Positions 19,222 to 28,870 are shown, counted from the first letter of the stretch. The stretch: DNA of 64,000 bases from Falsochrobactrum shanghaiense (GCF_003149535.1 NZ_QGDB01000001.1:1-64000), one strand, 5' to 3'. Notes: a model not told the origin generated them from the letters alone. Made by a program: numbers and translations.

Positions 19222-20345
19222 TTTATCGCGCTCTCCGCTTCCAAACCAAGTCCTGCGGCAAAACCTTGCAGGTCTGCACGCTGTTCGCCTTCAAGGGCGT
19301 CCATCCCTCTTTTCAAGGCATCCAGAGCCGCATCACGGCGATTGAGGATCATATAGGAGCGCACCAGACGCTTCCAGCCATCTATATCGGCGCTGTTTTC
19401 ACGAAGACCTTCATCCAGACGCGCAACCATGCCTTCGATCATGGCCTGACGATCTTCCGCGCTGAGCGCCGCTGCCGCTTCCACTTCCTCGCTCGTCGGA
19501 CCCTTGGGCGCAGCAGGCGCGCCGCGAAGGCCGGCGATCATCTGCTCGACCTGCGCGCGCCAGGGCGCATTAGACGGAGCCTTGTCGAGAAAAGCCTGCA
19601 ATCTTTGCACGGCCATATCCGCCTTGCCGTCCTGCACCTCGCCCTGCGCAAGATAATATTGCGGGCGAATATCATCAGGTCCGAGTTCCGCCGCCTTCGT
19701 GAATATCGCCTCGGCTTCAGCCGTCACCGTCCCGCCGGATATGGCGATCAGGGCTTCGCCCAGACCAAGGGTGCGCGAAAAATTCTCGCCTTCGATACGG
19801 ATCGCCGAACGATAGGCATTGGCTGCATCGGCCCCGCGGCCAAGGCGCAGATAGATCGGAGCCAGCACGTCCCATCCGCGTATATCGTCCGGGTTTTGCG
19901 CCAGATGCGCTTCCGCACGGGCCACAAGCTCATTGACCGAATTGCGATCCGGGCTATCGGCCAGACGGGCTGCCAAGGGCATGGACGGCATGTCCGGTGC
20001 GCCGAAAAGCGGATAAACGCCCCACGCGATGAGGGGAACGGCAAGCACGGCAACAAAAGCCAGAAGGCGGCCCGAGCGCGCCTTCTCGCCAAAAGATGGC
20101 GTGTCGCGGCCTGCTTTTTCGACACCGAGGATACGGCGGGAAATTTCAACCCGCGCCTGTTCCGCGCTCGCTTTGTCGATCATGCCGCGCGCAAGGTCGG
20201 CATCGACCTCGCGAAGCTGGTCGCGATAAACTTCCAGATCGTTCTTTTCGGTAGGCAAAAGGCGCTGCCTGTTGCGCGTCAGCGGCAACAGAACAATCAG
20301 CGTGGCTGCAAAAGTCAGCAAAACGGCAGTCAACCAGAATTCCAT
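19218..20345 (-). CDS. ccmI: Cytochrome c maturation protein CcmI/CycH
   Basis: A 375-residue protein of the CcmI family: two N-terminal helices (about 1-20 and 95-115) around a cytoplasmic loop with a leucine-zipper-like stretch ([16 protein letters not shown]), then a periplasmic domain with tetratricopeptide-type repeats that binds the C-terminus of apocytochromes. First gene of the ccmI-E-F-H run; the 90-bp gap to the lipoprotein gene upstream may hold its promoter. Confidence 0.93.
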   Translation of the reverse strand: MEFWLTAVLLTFAATLIVLLPLTRNRQRLLPTEKNDLEVYRDQLREVDADLARGMIDKASAEQARVEISRRILGVEKAGRDTPSFGEKARSGRLLAFVAVLAVPLIAWGVYPLFGAPDMPSMPLAARLADSPDRNSVNELVARAEAHLAQNPDDIRGWDVLAPIYLRLGRGADAANAYRSAIRIEGENFSRTLGLGEALIAISGGTVTAEAEAIFTKAAELGPDDIRPQYYLAQGEVQDGKADMAVQRLQAFLDKAPSNAPWRAQVEQMIAGLRGAPAAPKGPTSEEVEAAAALSAEDRQAMIEGMVARLDEGLRENSADIDGWKRLVRSYMILNRRDAALDALKRGMDALEGEQRADLQGFAAGLGLEAESAIK

Positions 20346-20435
20346 GGCTGTGACTTAAGCGTAGCGGAGCAAAAAACCAATATCTTCCTGCCGCAACTTC
20401 GCAACCAGGGGCAATTCGCCGCAAAGCGTTGACGC

Positions 20436-20879
20436 TCAGTTCAACGGCGTCCAGCTTCCATCCGTGTTGCGGCAGGCTGTGCCGCGCGCGGTCTGCGGCA
20501 CATCGGACACTACGAATGTATGCGTATACTGGCGGCAGTTCTGCGAGCCCACCTGATAGGGCTGGGCGGCCATCACGTCACCGGATGCAGCGCTGCCGCT
20601 CCATGAAACCGCCTTGCCTGCGGGAGAATATTCAAGGGTGCGATATTCGGCTTCCAGCGCCTTGCGCCGGTCGCCCGCGCTCAACTGGCTGGCCACATCT
20701 CCCAACAGCCCATTGCCCAGCGGCTCAAGCAGGTTCGGCTGCGTCGACGACGATGAAGAGAATGCCCCAAGAGAAGCCAGCCCCGTCGACTTGCCGCCGC
20801 CAGCCGTTCCGCACCCGGCAAGGGCAAGCGCCATAAAGGCAATGAGGGCTGGTGAAGAAAATATCGACATCGTCTTCAT
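20436..20879 (-). CDS. 17-kDa surface antigen-like (RT0821 family) lipoprotein
   Basis: A 147-residue predicted outer-membrane lipoprotein. The start MKTMSIFSSPALIAF leads into a lipobox (ALAGC, Cys near residue 23), a Gly/Ser-rich linker with five serines in a row, and a C-terminal domain with paired cysteines (QNCRQYTHTF, GTACRNTDGSW) typical of the Rickettsia 17-kDa antigen/RT0821 group. The ATG at 20879 is chosen over an upstream ATG because it gives the signal sequence. Function in the envelope is unknown. Confidence 0.8.
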   Translation of the reverse strand: MKTMSIFSSPALIAFMALALAGCGTAGGGKSTGLASLGAFSSSSSTQPNLLEPLGNGLLGDVASQLSAGDRRKALEAEYRTLEYSPAGKAVSWSGSAASGDVMAAQPYQVGSQNCRQYTHTFVVSDVPQTARGTACRNTDGSWTPLN

Positions 20880-20965
20880 TATAAACGGCCTTTTAGAACA
20901 GCGCATACAGGATAGCGCGTCATTGTTGTTTAACCCTCTGGCCTGCCTCTTGGCAAAGGCAATCC

Positions 20966-22333
20966 TCAATCTTCGGTCAGTGGCAAGATGACGCGCACTG
21001 AAAGTCCGCCAAGCGCGCTCTTGCCCAGAAACAGTTCGCCGCCATATTCGCGGACCGTATCCTGCACGATTGCCAGACCAAGGCCCGTTCCCGGCTTCGT
21101 TTCATCGACGCGCCTGCCCCGTTTCAATGCTTCCTCGATCTGATCGGGAGCCAGTCCCGGCCCGTCATCTTCAATCAGGATTTCAAACCGCCGCCTGCCC
21201 TCCTGCGGCGGCAGGGAATGTGAGGTGATATTCACGCGCCTGCGGCCCCATTTTCCGGCATTCTCCAGAAGATTGCCAATAATTTCTTCCAGATCTTCCT
21301 TTTCGCCCGCGAAAACCGCATTCGGGGCGCGGTTGTTGAATTTGATTTCAAGTCCGGGGTTCAGCTTGGCCGTCACCCTTTGCATGCGCTCCAGCACCGG
21401 TGGCACCAATGTGCGGAACACGACGCTGTCGCGCTGGGCGGCGATGCGGGCGCGTTGCAGATAATGCTGTATCTGCATCTGCATGGCCTCGCTCTGCTCG
21501 CGGATGATGCGGCCATGCTCGCCGCCCATGGCATGGGCCTCATTGACCAGAACGGACAAGGGCGTCTTGAGCGAATGGGCGAGGTTGCCGACCTGCGTTC
21601 GCGACCGCTCCACGATGCGGCGATTGTTTTCGATCAGCGCATTCATTTCACGCGCAAGCGGCGCAATTTCGGCTGGCAAGGCGGTGTCGAGCTTTGGCGA
21701 GCGGCCTTCACGTATATCGCCAAGCGCCCTGCGCACCTTGTCGAGCGGGCGCAGGCCAAACAAAATCACCGCGGCATTGATCAGGATGCTGCCAAGGCCG
21801 AACACGGCCAGATAGAGCGCAAGCCGGGTTACAAAAGCCGAGACTTCCGCATTTACCTCGCTGAGATTGCCCATGACGCGAAAGCGGGCGATGCGGTTGT
21901 CATTGCCAAGCACGACCTCCGTTTCCACGACGTAGAGCCGTTCGCCGTCAAGGCCGGGAACCTGATAGCCGCGCATGAAGGAGCTGTCGAAGGGAACCCG
22001 CGCGAGCGAGACTTCCGGCACGGTGCGGCCAAACAGCGAGGGCGATTCCAGCTTGCCGCGCACATTCTCCGTGACCGGGTCCACAGACCAGTACCAGCCC
22101 GAGAGCGGACGCGAATAGCGCAGCTCGCCAAGTTCCGGGCGACCCTGAAGCAGACCGTCATTCGAAATGCTGACAGCACCCACGAGGCTGAACAGATGCG
22201 CGGTCAGAAGCCGCTCGAAATTATTGCGCGCGGCCTCGCCATAAAGTGTGCTGATGAAGGTGGCCACGACCACAAGGGCCAGAATGACCCACAGTGTCGA
22301 AAGCGTGACGACGCGGATTGCAAGCGAACGCAA
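20966..22333 (-). CDS. feuQ: Sensor histidine kinase FeuQ-like
   Basis: A 455-residue inner-membrane kinase: helices at about 7-29 and 172-193 around a periplasmic domain, HAMP region, DHp with His253 in NLAHSLKTPLSVLV, and HATPase (EEIIGNLLENAGKWG, DDGPGL, GTGLGLAIV). The pair with the FeuP-like regulator 23 nt upstream matches FeuPQ, named in Rhizobium (iron uptake) and studied in Brucella suis and S. meliloti (osmoadaptation, cyclic glucan export). The symbol rests on this pairing and remembered synteny; the regulon cannot be read from the sequence. Confidence 0.78.
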   Translation of the reverse strand: MRSLAIRVVTLSTLWVILALVVVATFISTLYGEAARNNFERLLTAHLFSLVGAVSISNDGLLQGRPELGELRYSRPLSGWYWSVDPVTENVRGKLESPSLFGRTVPEVSLARVPFDSSFMRGYQVPGLDGERLYVVETEVVLGNDNRIARFRVMGNLSEVNAEVSAFVTRLALYLAVFGLGSILINAAVILFGLRPLDKVRRALGDIREGRSPKLDTALPAEIAPLAREMNALIENNRRIVERSRTQVGNLAHSLKTPLSVLVNEAHAMGGEHGRIIREQSEAMQMQIQHYLQRARIAAQRDSVVFRTLVPPVLERMQRVTAKLNPGLEIKFNNRAPNAVFAGEKEDLEEIIGNLLENAGKWGRRRVNITSHSLPPQEGRRRFEILIEDDGPGLAPDQIEEALKRGRRVDETKPGTGLGLAIVQDTVREYGGELFLGKSALGGLSVRVILPLTED

Positions 22334-22356
22334 AGGTGGGAAAATGCGTAAAAGCT

Positions 22357-23046
22357 TCAGTTCCCGTTTCCCTTCATATCGGCCTGCTCGTCCGAGCGGA
22401 TGCGATAGCCCATGCCGCGCACCGTTTCGATCAGATCGACGCCCATTTTCTTGCGCAGGCGCCCGACGAAAACCTCGATCGTGTTGGAATCACGGTCGAA
22501 ATCCTGATCGTAGAGATGCTCGACCAGTTCGGTCCGCGAGACGACCTCATCCATATGATGCATGAGATAGGAAAGCAGGCGGTATTCATGCGAGGTCAGC
22601 TTGAGTGCTACGCCCTCCACGCTTGCTTTCGATGTCTTGGTGTCAAGGAGCAGCGGTCCGCAAACCAGTTCGGATGAAGCATGTCCCGCCGCGCGGCGGA
22701 TGAGCGCACGCAGCCGTGCCAGCACTTCCTCCATATGAAATGGCTTGGCGACATAGTCGTCGGCACCGGCATCGATCCCGGCGACCTTGTCGCTCCAGCG
22801 ATCACGCGCGGTCAGCATGAGCACGGGCATGGTGCGTCCGCTGCGCCGCCAGCGTTCCACGACACTGATACCATCCATCTGCGGCAGGCCAATATCGAGA
22901 ATGACCGCATCATAGGGCTCGGTATCGCCCAGATAGTGTCCTTCCTCGCCATCGAAAGCGCTGTCGACCACATAACCTGCCGCAAGCATCGCATCCGAGA
23001 GCTGCCGGTTCAGGTCCTTATCATCCTCAACAATCAGAATACGCAA
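22357..23046 (-). CDS. feuP: OmpR-family response regulator FeuP-like
   Basis: A response regulator of about 229 residues: receiver with D8/D9, phospho-acceptor Asp51 (VILDIGLPQMDG) and Lys in YVAKPFHM, then a winged helix (LTSHEYRLLSYLMHH, VFVGRLRKKMG). The start I propose is a TTG at 23046 giving MRILIVEDD, with GGGAG 8 nt upstream; the longer frame to 23238 would run through the neighbouring secreted-protein gene. The PhoP-like subgroup fits FeuP. It sits between the PepSY-like gene and feuQ, same strand, short gaps. Confidence 0.82.
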   Translation of the reverse strand: MRILIVEDDKDLNRQLSDAMLAAGYVVDSAFDGEEGHYLGDTEPYDAVILDIGLPQMDGISVVERWRRSGRTMPVLMLTARDRWSDKVAGIDAGADDYVAKPFHMEEVLARLRALIRRAAGHASSELVCGPLLLDTKTSKASVEGVALKLTSHEYRLLSYLMHHMDEVVSRTELVEHLYDQDFDRDSNTIEVFVGRLRKKMGVDLIETVRGMGYRIRSDEQADMKGNGN

Positions 23047-23072
23047 GCCAGGGCTCCCCGCTGCAACGGCGT

Positions 23073-23372
23073 TTATTGAGCCGGAACCGCGACTTCGACG
23101 CGGCGCGGGCGTTCGCCATCGCGACCGGGCACAAGCACGACGATAATGCACATGGGCTTGCCATTCTGTACGGTTGGCGTGGCCTTGGCCAGCTGGCCGC
23201 CCTGCGAGGCAGCAACACGCTCGCCCACCGCCGCACAATCACCGGCGGCGGCAATGACCAGACTGGATTTTTGCGGCGTACCAATGGGCAAGGCACCGGC
23301 ATCAACCGGCAACAAGCCAATGCTGGCCGCGATAAGCGCGAAAAACTTGAGAGCAGGGTTCTGTTTCATCAT
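23073..23372 (-). CDS. Small secreted PepSY-like protein upstream of feuP
   Basis: A 99-residue protein with a signal peptide (MKQNPALKFFALIAASIG, cleavage near DAGA). The mature part (about residues 45-99) has the PepSY pattern: a helix with GERVAASQGGQLAKA, then NGKPMCIIVVLVPGRDG and a final VEVAVP strand. PepSY-type proteins are often encoded with PhoPQ/FeuPQ-type systems and some restrain the kinase from the periplasm. That role is inferred. Ends 26 nt before feuP, likely the same transcript. The PepSY match is by eye and moderate. Confidence 0.65.
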   Translation of the reverse strand: MMKQNPALKFFALIAASIGLLPVDAGALPIGTPQKSSLVIAAAGDCAAVGERVAASQGGQLAKATPTVQNGKPMCIIVVLVPGRDGERPRRVEVAVPAQ

Positions 23373-23529
23373 GCTGCCTTATATAGCGCCCCACAGCTGA
23401 ACAATGCATGAACGATACACTCTGCTTTCAGGCACAAAGGAATTTCAGGCTTTCCGGACCGTTCTGCCTCAAAGCGCGAGCCGGAACGGTTTGGAAGTTT
23501 TCAAAACCTCACTATCACGATTTGTAATA

Positions 23530-23736
23530 TTAGGAAATGCGCGAAGTAGCCCCGATGCGTCCGAGCACCGCCGCAAGCCCGGCTACCGCGGTTGCAAGCT
23601 GGAGCAGGGTTTCGGTCAAGGCGCCCTGGTCCAATGTATCGCTGACCACTCCGAAAGCGCCACCGAGCGAGAGGCCGAGAGCGACCAGACCCGCCCAGAC
23701 CGTGCGCGAGAGATACCATGGCTTATCATCAATCAT
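23530..23736 (-). CDS. Holin-like small membrane protein at the GTA cluster end
   Basis: 68 residues with two hydrophobic segments (about 13-33 and 43-60) and the start DDKPWYLSRTVWAG seen in holin-like small integral membrane proteins near phage tail genes. It follows the gp15-like gene by 18 nt on the same strand. If it is a holin it would help release particles. In Rhodobacter capsulatus the GTA lysis genes are elsewhere, so this position is notable. No endolysin is visible beside it. Confidence 0.62.
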   Translation of the reverse strand: MIDDKPWYLSRTVWAGLVALGLSLGGAFGVVSDTLDQGALTETLLQLATAVAGLAAVLGRIGATSRIS

Positions 23737-23754
23737 GAATTTTCCTTTTTGAGT

Positions 23755-26700
23755 TTACATACCGCCGACAAGATCGAGAGCCGCGAAATCGCCAGCGCCG
23801 GTTTTGGCTCCCAGCATGGCGACGCGAAACTGGAAACCATTCGTTCCCACATCGCCAGATCGTTGTGCGCCGTCATAAAGCCATGCGGGTTGGAAGACCT
23901 GCTCGCTGCGCACGAGGCGTCCCGCCTGCCAAATTTCGACACGATAGGCTTCGTATTCCTCGCCAAGCGGAATATCCTCGCCAAGCCAGCTATCGGCATC
24001 GGTACGACCGCGCCTGATCCACTCGAATGCCAGATCGCCATTGGCGCTGCGCGCCGCCTTCACATGAACCGGGCTCAAGGGACGCAATGCCCGCAGCCCT
24101 CCGGCTTGACGGACCGTATCGAAATATTCCTCGGAAAAAGCCTTCCCCGCCGCACCGATACGCCAGTTAAGCTCCAGCCCCAGTTCGGCGGATTGCAGTC
24201 CGGTCGCCATCACCGCGCTATCGAGCAGAATGAACGGCGTCTCGACCGGCTTTTCAATCCGGCTTGCGGGTTCCGTGCCCAATTGCCCACGCAGCAAGCG
24301 GCCAAGCCGCCACTGGTTATGGCCGATTTCCTCGGCATCGAGAAACTGCAAAACTTCCCATTCCCCATCGGGCGATTGCAGCAATGCGGTATTGGCGCCA
24401 TTGAGGATTTGCGCCAGCGGACGCGATTGCAGTTCGCCTGCATAAAGCGCCACTTCCACATATTGCCCTTCTATCAGGCGACCGCTCGGAGCGCCTGCGA
24501 GGGGGCCAAGCAATTCGCCCATGACGGCCCGCTCGCCAATCAGGGCGCGTTCAGCAAAGCCGTCATTGGATGGAGAGGCATAGACCGCGACCCCGCGCCA
24601 TGGCCTTGCGTGGCAAGCGATGCGAAATTGCCCGGCGGGGTCTTCCGCGCCGGGCCAGAGCGGCAGGTCAAGCAGGTGAAAGACCGGCTTCATATCCAGA
24701 ACCGGACCTCCGGGCGGCAGGCGCGGCGTCTCGCCCCTGTCGGCAAAGACGATGTTCGGCGCGAGCGCCACCGCTTTTAGCGTGCGCACCTCTGCGTCTT
24801 CGAGCGCCGTCACCATATAATCGCGCTCGCCGCCCGGAATATGGAGGCGGACCCGATCTCCGACATGAAGCGCCGCCTGCGACCATGGCAGGGCAAAACT
24901 TGCCGTGCGGCGCTGCGCATGGCGTCGCGCAATCCAACTTTCGGCCAGCACCTGAGCCTGCCCCGGCTCCATGGAACCGGACAGGCTTAGGCTTTCCGTC
25001 CCATGCCCCGCATCCCGCTGCGCCGAAGCACCCACGACCTGAAAGTCGCGCAAGGGATCATGGCAGTAAAATTCCGCCACAGCGGGCAGATCATTCTGAT
25101 CGTCGAGCACCGAGGTCAGAGCATCGCCATCCTGCGGTTGCACCAGCGCGGCCTGAAGGTTGAGCACGGGCGCAGCACGCGCAATGCTCTCGAACACAAA
25201 GCGCCCGGCCTGCTCGAAACCATGCACGCCAAAAACATCAAGAAGCGGCTCCAGCACGCCGCGCGCGGTTGCGGGTTCCGATATGACAAAGCCGGTCAAA
25301 TGCCCATCCGCCCGCAAGCAATCCGCTTCAGGCAATCCGAAATCGGCAAGGATCGCGGCAATCAGCTCATCCAGCGCGACGCCGCTGATGCGCCCGTTGA
25401 GCCAATGGCCCAGCCGCCAGTTCGGCGTGTCGCCCCATATATCGCCCCGGAGCGGAAATTCCGGAAACGGCCTTGTGTCCCACGACCACAGATAGATGCG
25501 GTCCATATCGAGCATCGACCCGCCATAGAGGGGCGATACCGGATTGTTTTGCGGCCAGTAATGGTAATGAGCACGCAGAAATCGGTCCATGGCGAGATCC
25601 GACCGTGATCCGTTCGAGAAATAGGGCGTGGCGTTTTCCGACGATTTTGCATCGGGAAAGACGTTGGGCTGGTTCGGCCCCTTGTCGACGGCAGGGCATC
25701 CCAGTTCCGTAAACCAGAACGGCTTGGATTGCGGCACCCAGCCGGTGGGCTGCACCGCTTCCGCACCGTTAATCCGGTTATGGTGCGGATTGCTCCACCA
25801 TGCGCGCATATCCTTGTAGCGATAGACCCATGGCTTGCCCGCCATGCCGTCGGTGATCGGCGTGCGCATCCGTGCCGCGCGATCTTCAGGACTTGCATAA
25901 TACCAGTCGAAACCTTCGCCCGCCTCTATACCGGCGGCGAGGCCATCGAGATCATAAGGGCTTTCAAATCCGTCGGGATTGCCGCCATCAAGATCACCAT
26001 CGCGCCAGTCGGCAAGCGGCATGTAATTGTCGATACCGATGGCATCCACCGCCGGATGCGACCAGAGCGGGTCAAGATTGAAGAACAGATCGCCGCTGCC
26101 GTCCTGCGCCTGATAGCCGAAATATTCCGACCAGTCCGCGCCATAGGTCAGGCGGCAGGCGGGACCAAGTTTGGCGCGCATTTCGGCGGCAAGTGCGCAA
26201 AGATGGGCAACGAACGGAAAGCCTTCACGGCTGTCGCGAATCTGGGTCAGCCCGCGCAATTCCGAGCCCAGCAGAAAGGCATCGACGCCGCCCGCCCGCA
26301 AGGCAAGATTGGCGCAGTGATTCAGAAAACGCCGATAACCCCATGTTCCATTGACGAAAGCCTCGACCTGCCGTCCCGCTTCCGCCGTCTTGTCAGGCGA
26401 TCCCGCCAGCCCCACGGCGGGATGACAGGTGATGCGCCCGCGCCATGGATAGACCGCCTGCCCGATACCCCCATAGGGAGACGGCAACTGGTTGCCAGCC
26501 TCTATATCCATCATGATGAAAGGATATAAAGTCACCTGCAATCCGCGCGCTTTCGCATCGCGAATGGCGTCGATGACGCTCTGGTCGGAAGGCGTGCCGC
26601 CATAGGCTGCGCCCTCGCCGCTTTTCGAAATCACATGCGCCTGCGCGCGCGTTAAGTTTTCCACCCTCCAGATCTTGCTCGGCCTGCGCGCCGAAGCGTC

Positions 26701-27561
26701 GGTCACGCCGGGACGGATACGGCATTCACCCGCTCGCAGATCATCGCCAAACCATGGCAGCACGATTGCCACATGCTTGAGCCCCGGACAAAGCGCCTGC
26801 AATTCGTCCATGGCGAGGCTCCAGTCACTGCCGCCGCGCGTGGCGTTGCGGTTGACCCGGCGCAGGATGCCCCAAAAGGGCTGATCGCTGACCGGATCGG
26901 GCGAGAGGCCGAATTCGGTGGAGCCGGGAATGAGCGCCATTGCCCGAACGTCGCGCGCCAGCTTCCCGACCGGGCGCATGACCTCGAACTGGAATTGCGG
27001 CAGGCGGTTGCCGAAATCATCAAGCGGAATGCGCTCGAACACGACATAGGCCGTGCCGCGATAGGCGGGCGCATTGCCTGCCCCCTGCTTTGCCTCGATC
27101 AAAGGGTCCGGCTCTTGCGTCTGCGTGCCGCGATAGATGCGCATATCGATCTCGGTGAGGTCGAGTTCCTGCCCGTCGGCCCAGACGCGGCGAATGCCGG
27201 CGATCTCGCCTTCGCAGAGCGCATAGGCGGCATTGCCGAAATAGCTGTAGCTGGTGACTTTGGGGCCACCCTTGCCACCCTGCCGCTCGGTGGTCTTCTT
27301 TTCCTCGAAGCGCGTCGCCCAGATGAGCGTGCCTGAAAGCCGCGCCGTACCATAGACGAAAGGCAGGCTTGCACCCTCCTCTGCGGTCGCCACCCGGCCA
27401 CTATTGAGCCGCGCGCCTTCCATGTGGCGGGTGGAATTGATGATGGCGGTATCGACCGCATAGCCGCCCATCGCGCCCAGCCCGGCACCAATGGCGGCTC
27501 CCACGGGGCCGAAAATACCGCCAATGGCGGCACCCACCGCTTGCAGAACTATTGTCGCCAT
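23755..27561 (-). CDS. GTA host-specificity/baseplate megatron protein (gp15-like)
   Basis: A 1268-residue protein, close to the ~1.3 kb-residue gp15 of the R. capsulatus GTA. N-terminal Gly/Ala-rich hydrophobic stretch (GAAIGGIFGPVGAAIGAGLG), then tail-hub regions, a TIM-barrel-like domain in the middle (roughly 380-700; LTYGADWSEYFGYQ, NPHHNRINGAEAVQPTGW) and a C-terminal part with fibronectin-like strands. In RcGTA this protein sits at the tail tip and supports adsorption and DNA entry. ATG at 27561 starts 2 nt after the gp14 stop; a longer frame to 27615 is rejected because it overlaps gp14. Confidence 0.93.
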   Translation of the reverse strand: MATIVLQAVGAAIGGIFGPVGAAIGAGLGAMGGYAVDTAIINSTRHMEGARLNSGRVATAEEGASLPFVYGTARLSGTLIWATRFEEKKTTERQGGKGGPKVTSYSYFGNAAYALCEGEIAGIRRVWADGQELDLTEIDMRIYRGTQTQEPDPLIEAKQGAGNAPAYRGTAYVVFERIPLDDFGNRLPQFQFEVMRPVGKLARDVRAMALIPGSTEFGLSPDPVSDQPFWGILRRVNRNATRGGSDWSLAMDELQALCPGLKHVAIVLPWFGDDLRAGECRIRPGVTDASARRPSKIWRVENLTRAQAHVISKSGEGAAYGGTPSDQSVIDAIRDAKARGLQVTLYPFIMMDIEAGNQLPSPYGGIGQAVYPWRGRITCHPAVGLAGSPDKTAEAGRQVEAFVNGTWGYRRFLNHCANLALRAGGVDAFLLGSELRGLTQIRDSREGFPFVAHLCALAAEMRAKLGPACRLTYGADWSEYFGYQAQDGSGDLFFNLDPLWSHPAVDAIGIDNYMPLADWRDGDLDGGNPDGFESPYDLDGLAAGIEAGEGFDWYYASPEDRAARMRTPITDGMAGKPWVYRYKDMRAWWSNPHHNRINGAEAVQPTGWVPQSKPFWFTELGCPAVDKGPNQPNVFPDAKSSENATPYFSNGSRSDLAMDRFLRAHYHYWPQNNPVSPLYGGSMLDMDRIYLWSWDTRPFPEFPLRGDIWGDTPNWRLGHWLNGRISGVALDELIAAILADFGLPEADCLRADGHLTGFVISEPATARGVLEPLLDVFGVHGFEQAGRFVFESIARAAPVLNLQAALVQPQDGDALTSVLDDQNDLPAVAEFYCHDPLRDFQVVGASAQRDAGHGTESLSLSGSMEPGQAQVLAESWIARRHAQRRTASFALPWSQAALHVGDRVRLHIPGGERDYMVTALEDAEVRTLKAVALAPNIVFADRGETPRLPPGGPVLDMKPVFHLLDLPLWPGAEDPAGQFRIACHARPWRGVAVYASPSNDGFAERALIGERAVMGELLGPLAGAPSGRLIEGQYVEVALYAGELQSRPLAQILNGANTALLQSPDGEWEVLQFLDAEEIGHNQWRLGRLLRGQLGTEPASRIEKPVETPFILLDSAVMATGLQSAELGLELNWRIGAAGKAFSEEYFDTVRQAGGLRALRPLSPVHVKAARSANGDLAFEWIRRGRTDADSWLGEDIPLGEEYEAYRVEIWQAGRLVRSEQVFQPAWLYDGAQRSGDVGTNGFQFRVAMLGAKTGAGDFAALDLVGGM

Positions 27562-27563
27562 TC

Positions 27564-27998
27564 TTACTGTTTCCGTTCGGGAAAAATGAAAATTCCGGCA
27601 ATGCGCCCGCGCCATTGCGGCACCAGCACTGACGCCATGACGCTATGGCCCTCATAGGCATGGATGAAACGGTTTTCCCGCACCATGATGCCAAGATGCT
27701 TGGCGGCAACACCGCGCCGCCAGCGAAACACCAGCAGATCGCCCGGCTGCGGTTCGCGGCCATCGCGTTCGCACATATGTCGCCGGGCTGCTTGTAAAAG
27801 CGGATCACCGGAGACAGCTTCCGCCCAATCGGGCGCATAGGCGGCAGGCGTTTCCGGCTCGTTGCCATAGAGCGCGCGCCAGATGCCGCGCACCAGCCCC
27901 AGACAATCGCAACTCACATCGCGCTTCGACGCGCCATGGCGATAGGGCGTGCCGATCCAGCCTTCGGCTTCGGCAATGATTTCTTGCGCAATCATCAT
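27564..27998 (-). CDS. GTA NlpC/P60 cell-wall peptidase (gp14-like)
   Basis: A 144-residue NlpC/P60-type peptidase with the catalytic Cys in SCDCLGLVRG (Cys32 most likely) and the His in AAKHLGIM, followed by RFIHAYEG. In GTA and phage tails it helps cut peptidoglycan during DNA entry. Start ATGATG overlaps the gp13 stop. TIGR02219-type phage peptidases have the same size. Confidence 0.92.
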   Translation of the reverse strand: MMIAQEIIAEAEGWIGTPYRHGASKRDVSCDCLGLVRGIWRALYGNEPETPAAYAPDWAEAVSGDPLLQAARRHMCERDGREPQPGDLLVFRWRRGVAAKHLGIMVRENRFIHAYEGHSVMASVLVPQWRGRIAGIFIFPERKQ

Positions 27999-28870
27999 GG
28001 AACCAGCGCGCTCCCGTCATATTCGTTCGCACTATTGGCATAGGCAAAGGCTGCATCATTGCCCGGCAGATGCGGAAAGCCGCGAAAATTGTTGCCATTG
28101 GAGAATTTGGCCTTGCAGGCCGCAAAGCTCTTGTCGCATCCGGCGACGATGCGAAAAGCGTCACCTACGCCAACCGGCATGACCGGAGGTTCGCCTAATT
28201 GCAGGCTGTTGCCCGCATGGCCGACGATACCAACGGAACGGCCAGCATTCGCACCTGTTTCCCATGTGAGAACGCCTTGCCCAAACCATCCGCTGGCAAA
28301 GGTGCCAAGCCCCGCAACCGTCAATGCCGCCCCCTTCGCCTGCACCACCGAACCATGGGCGAAAAAGCGCGGATCGCCCAAATTCACGCCGCAGCGACCA
28401 TCGCCGAGTTTCGCATCGCACTGGCGCTGGATACGGCGTCCGCATATGGCGTCGAATGCCGCGGCTGCACCTTTGAGTTCCATAACGAAGCGACTGCCCG
28501 AACGGGTGATCGTGCCTGCCGTCCATCGCCGCAGCATCATATGCTGCTGCGGCTTTTGCCAATTGACCAGATAGGTTTCGATGCTCGCACCATCATAGCG
28601 CCCCTGCTCGATGTCGGCATCGCTGATACGGGCGGAAGACAAAACCCCTTCCACCTCGCCGCCCGCTATGGAAAGGCCGAGCGCGGTCGTCGCCTCGCTG
28701 CTGTTGAGGCCCGTCAGCGGTTCGCAGGAAATGCCCTGCAAGACCAATATGCGGTCATGATCGGTGAAGCCCAAGACCACATGATCCAACCGTCTGATAA
28801 GCCAGGCAAAGCAATGGGTTGTCACCTCGCCCTCTAGATGTGATTCAAGCGCTGCCGGAACCGGGATCAT
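27995..28870 (-). CDS. GTA tail protein gp13-like (Phage_BR0599/DUF2163)
   Basis: A 291-residue protein of the DUF2163 plus Phage_BR0599 type (TIGR02218). Features include an N-terminal HCFAWLIRRLD and a C-terminal Cys-containing region (CDAKLGDGRCGVNL, GCDKSFAACKAKFSNGNNFRGFPHLPG). These cysteines bind an iron-sulfur cluster in the RcGTA tail hub, as I recall. The Pfam family is named after the B. suis 1330 locus BR0599, which is probably this gene. Overlaps gp12 and gp14 by 4 nt each. Confidence 0.93.
   Translation of the reverse strand: MIPVPAALESHLEGEVTTHCFAWLIRRLDHVVLGFTDHDRILVLQGISCEPLTGLNSSEATTALGLSIAGGEVEGVLSSARISDADIEQGRYDGASIETYLVNWQKPQQHMMLRRWTAGTITRSGSRFVMELKGAAAAFDAICGRRIQRQCDAKLGDGRCGVNLGDPRFFAHGSVVQAKGAALTVAGLGTFASGWFGQGVLTWETGANAGRSVGIVGHAGNSLQLGEPPVMPVGVGDAFRIVAGCDKSFAACKAKFSNGNNFRGFPHLPGNDAAFAYANSANEYDGSALVP

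Noticed and set aside
23404-26529. Plus-strand open frames (458, 201 and 266 codons) opposite the gp15-like gene
   Set aside because: The minus-strand gene fits a known family over its full length; the opposite frames are a by-product of codon bias.
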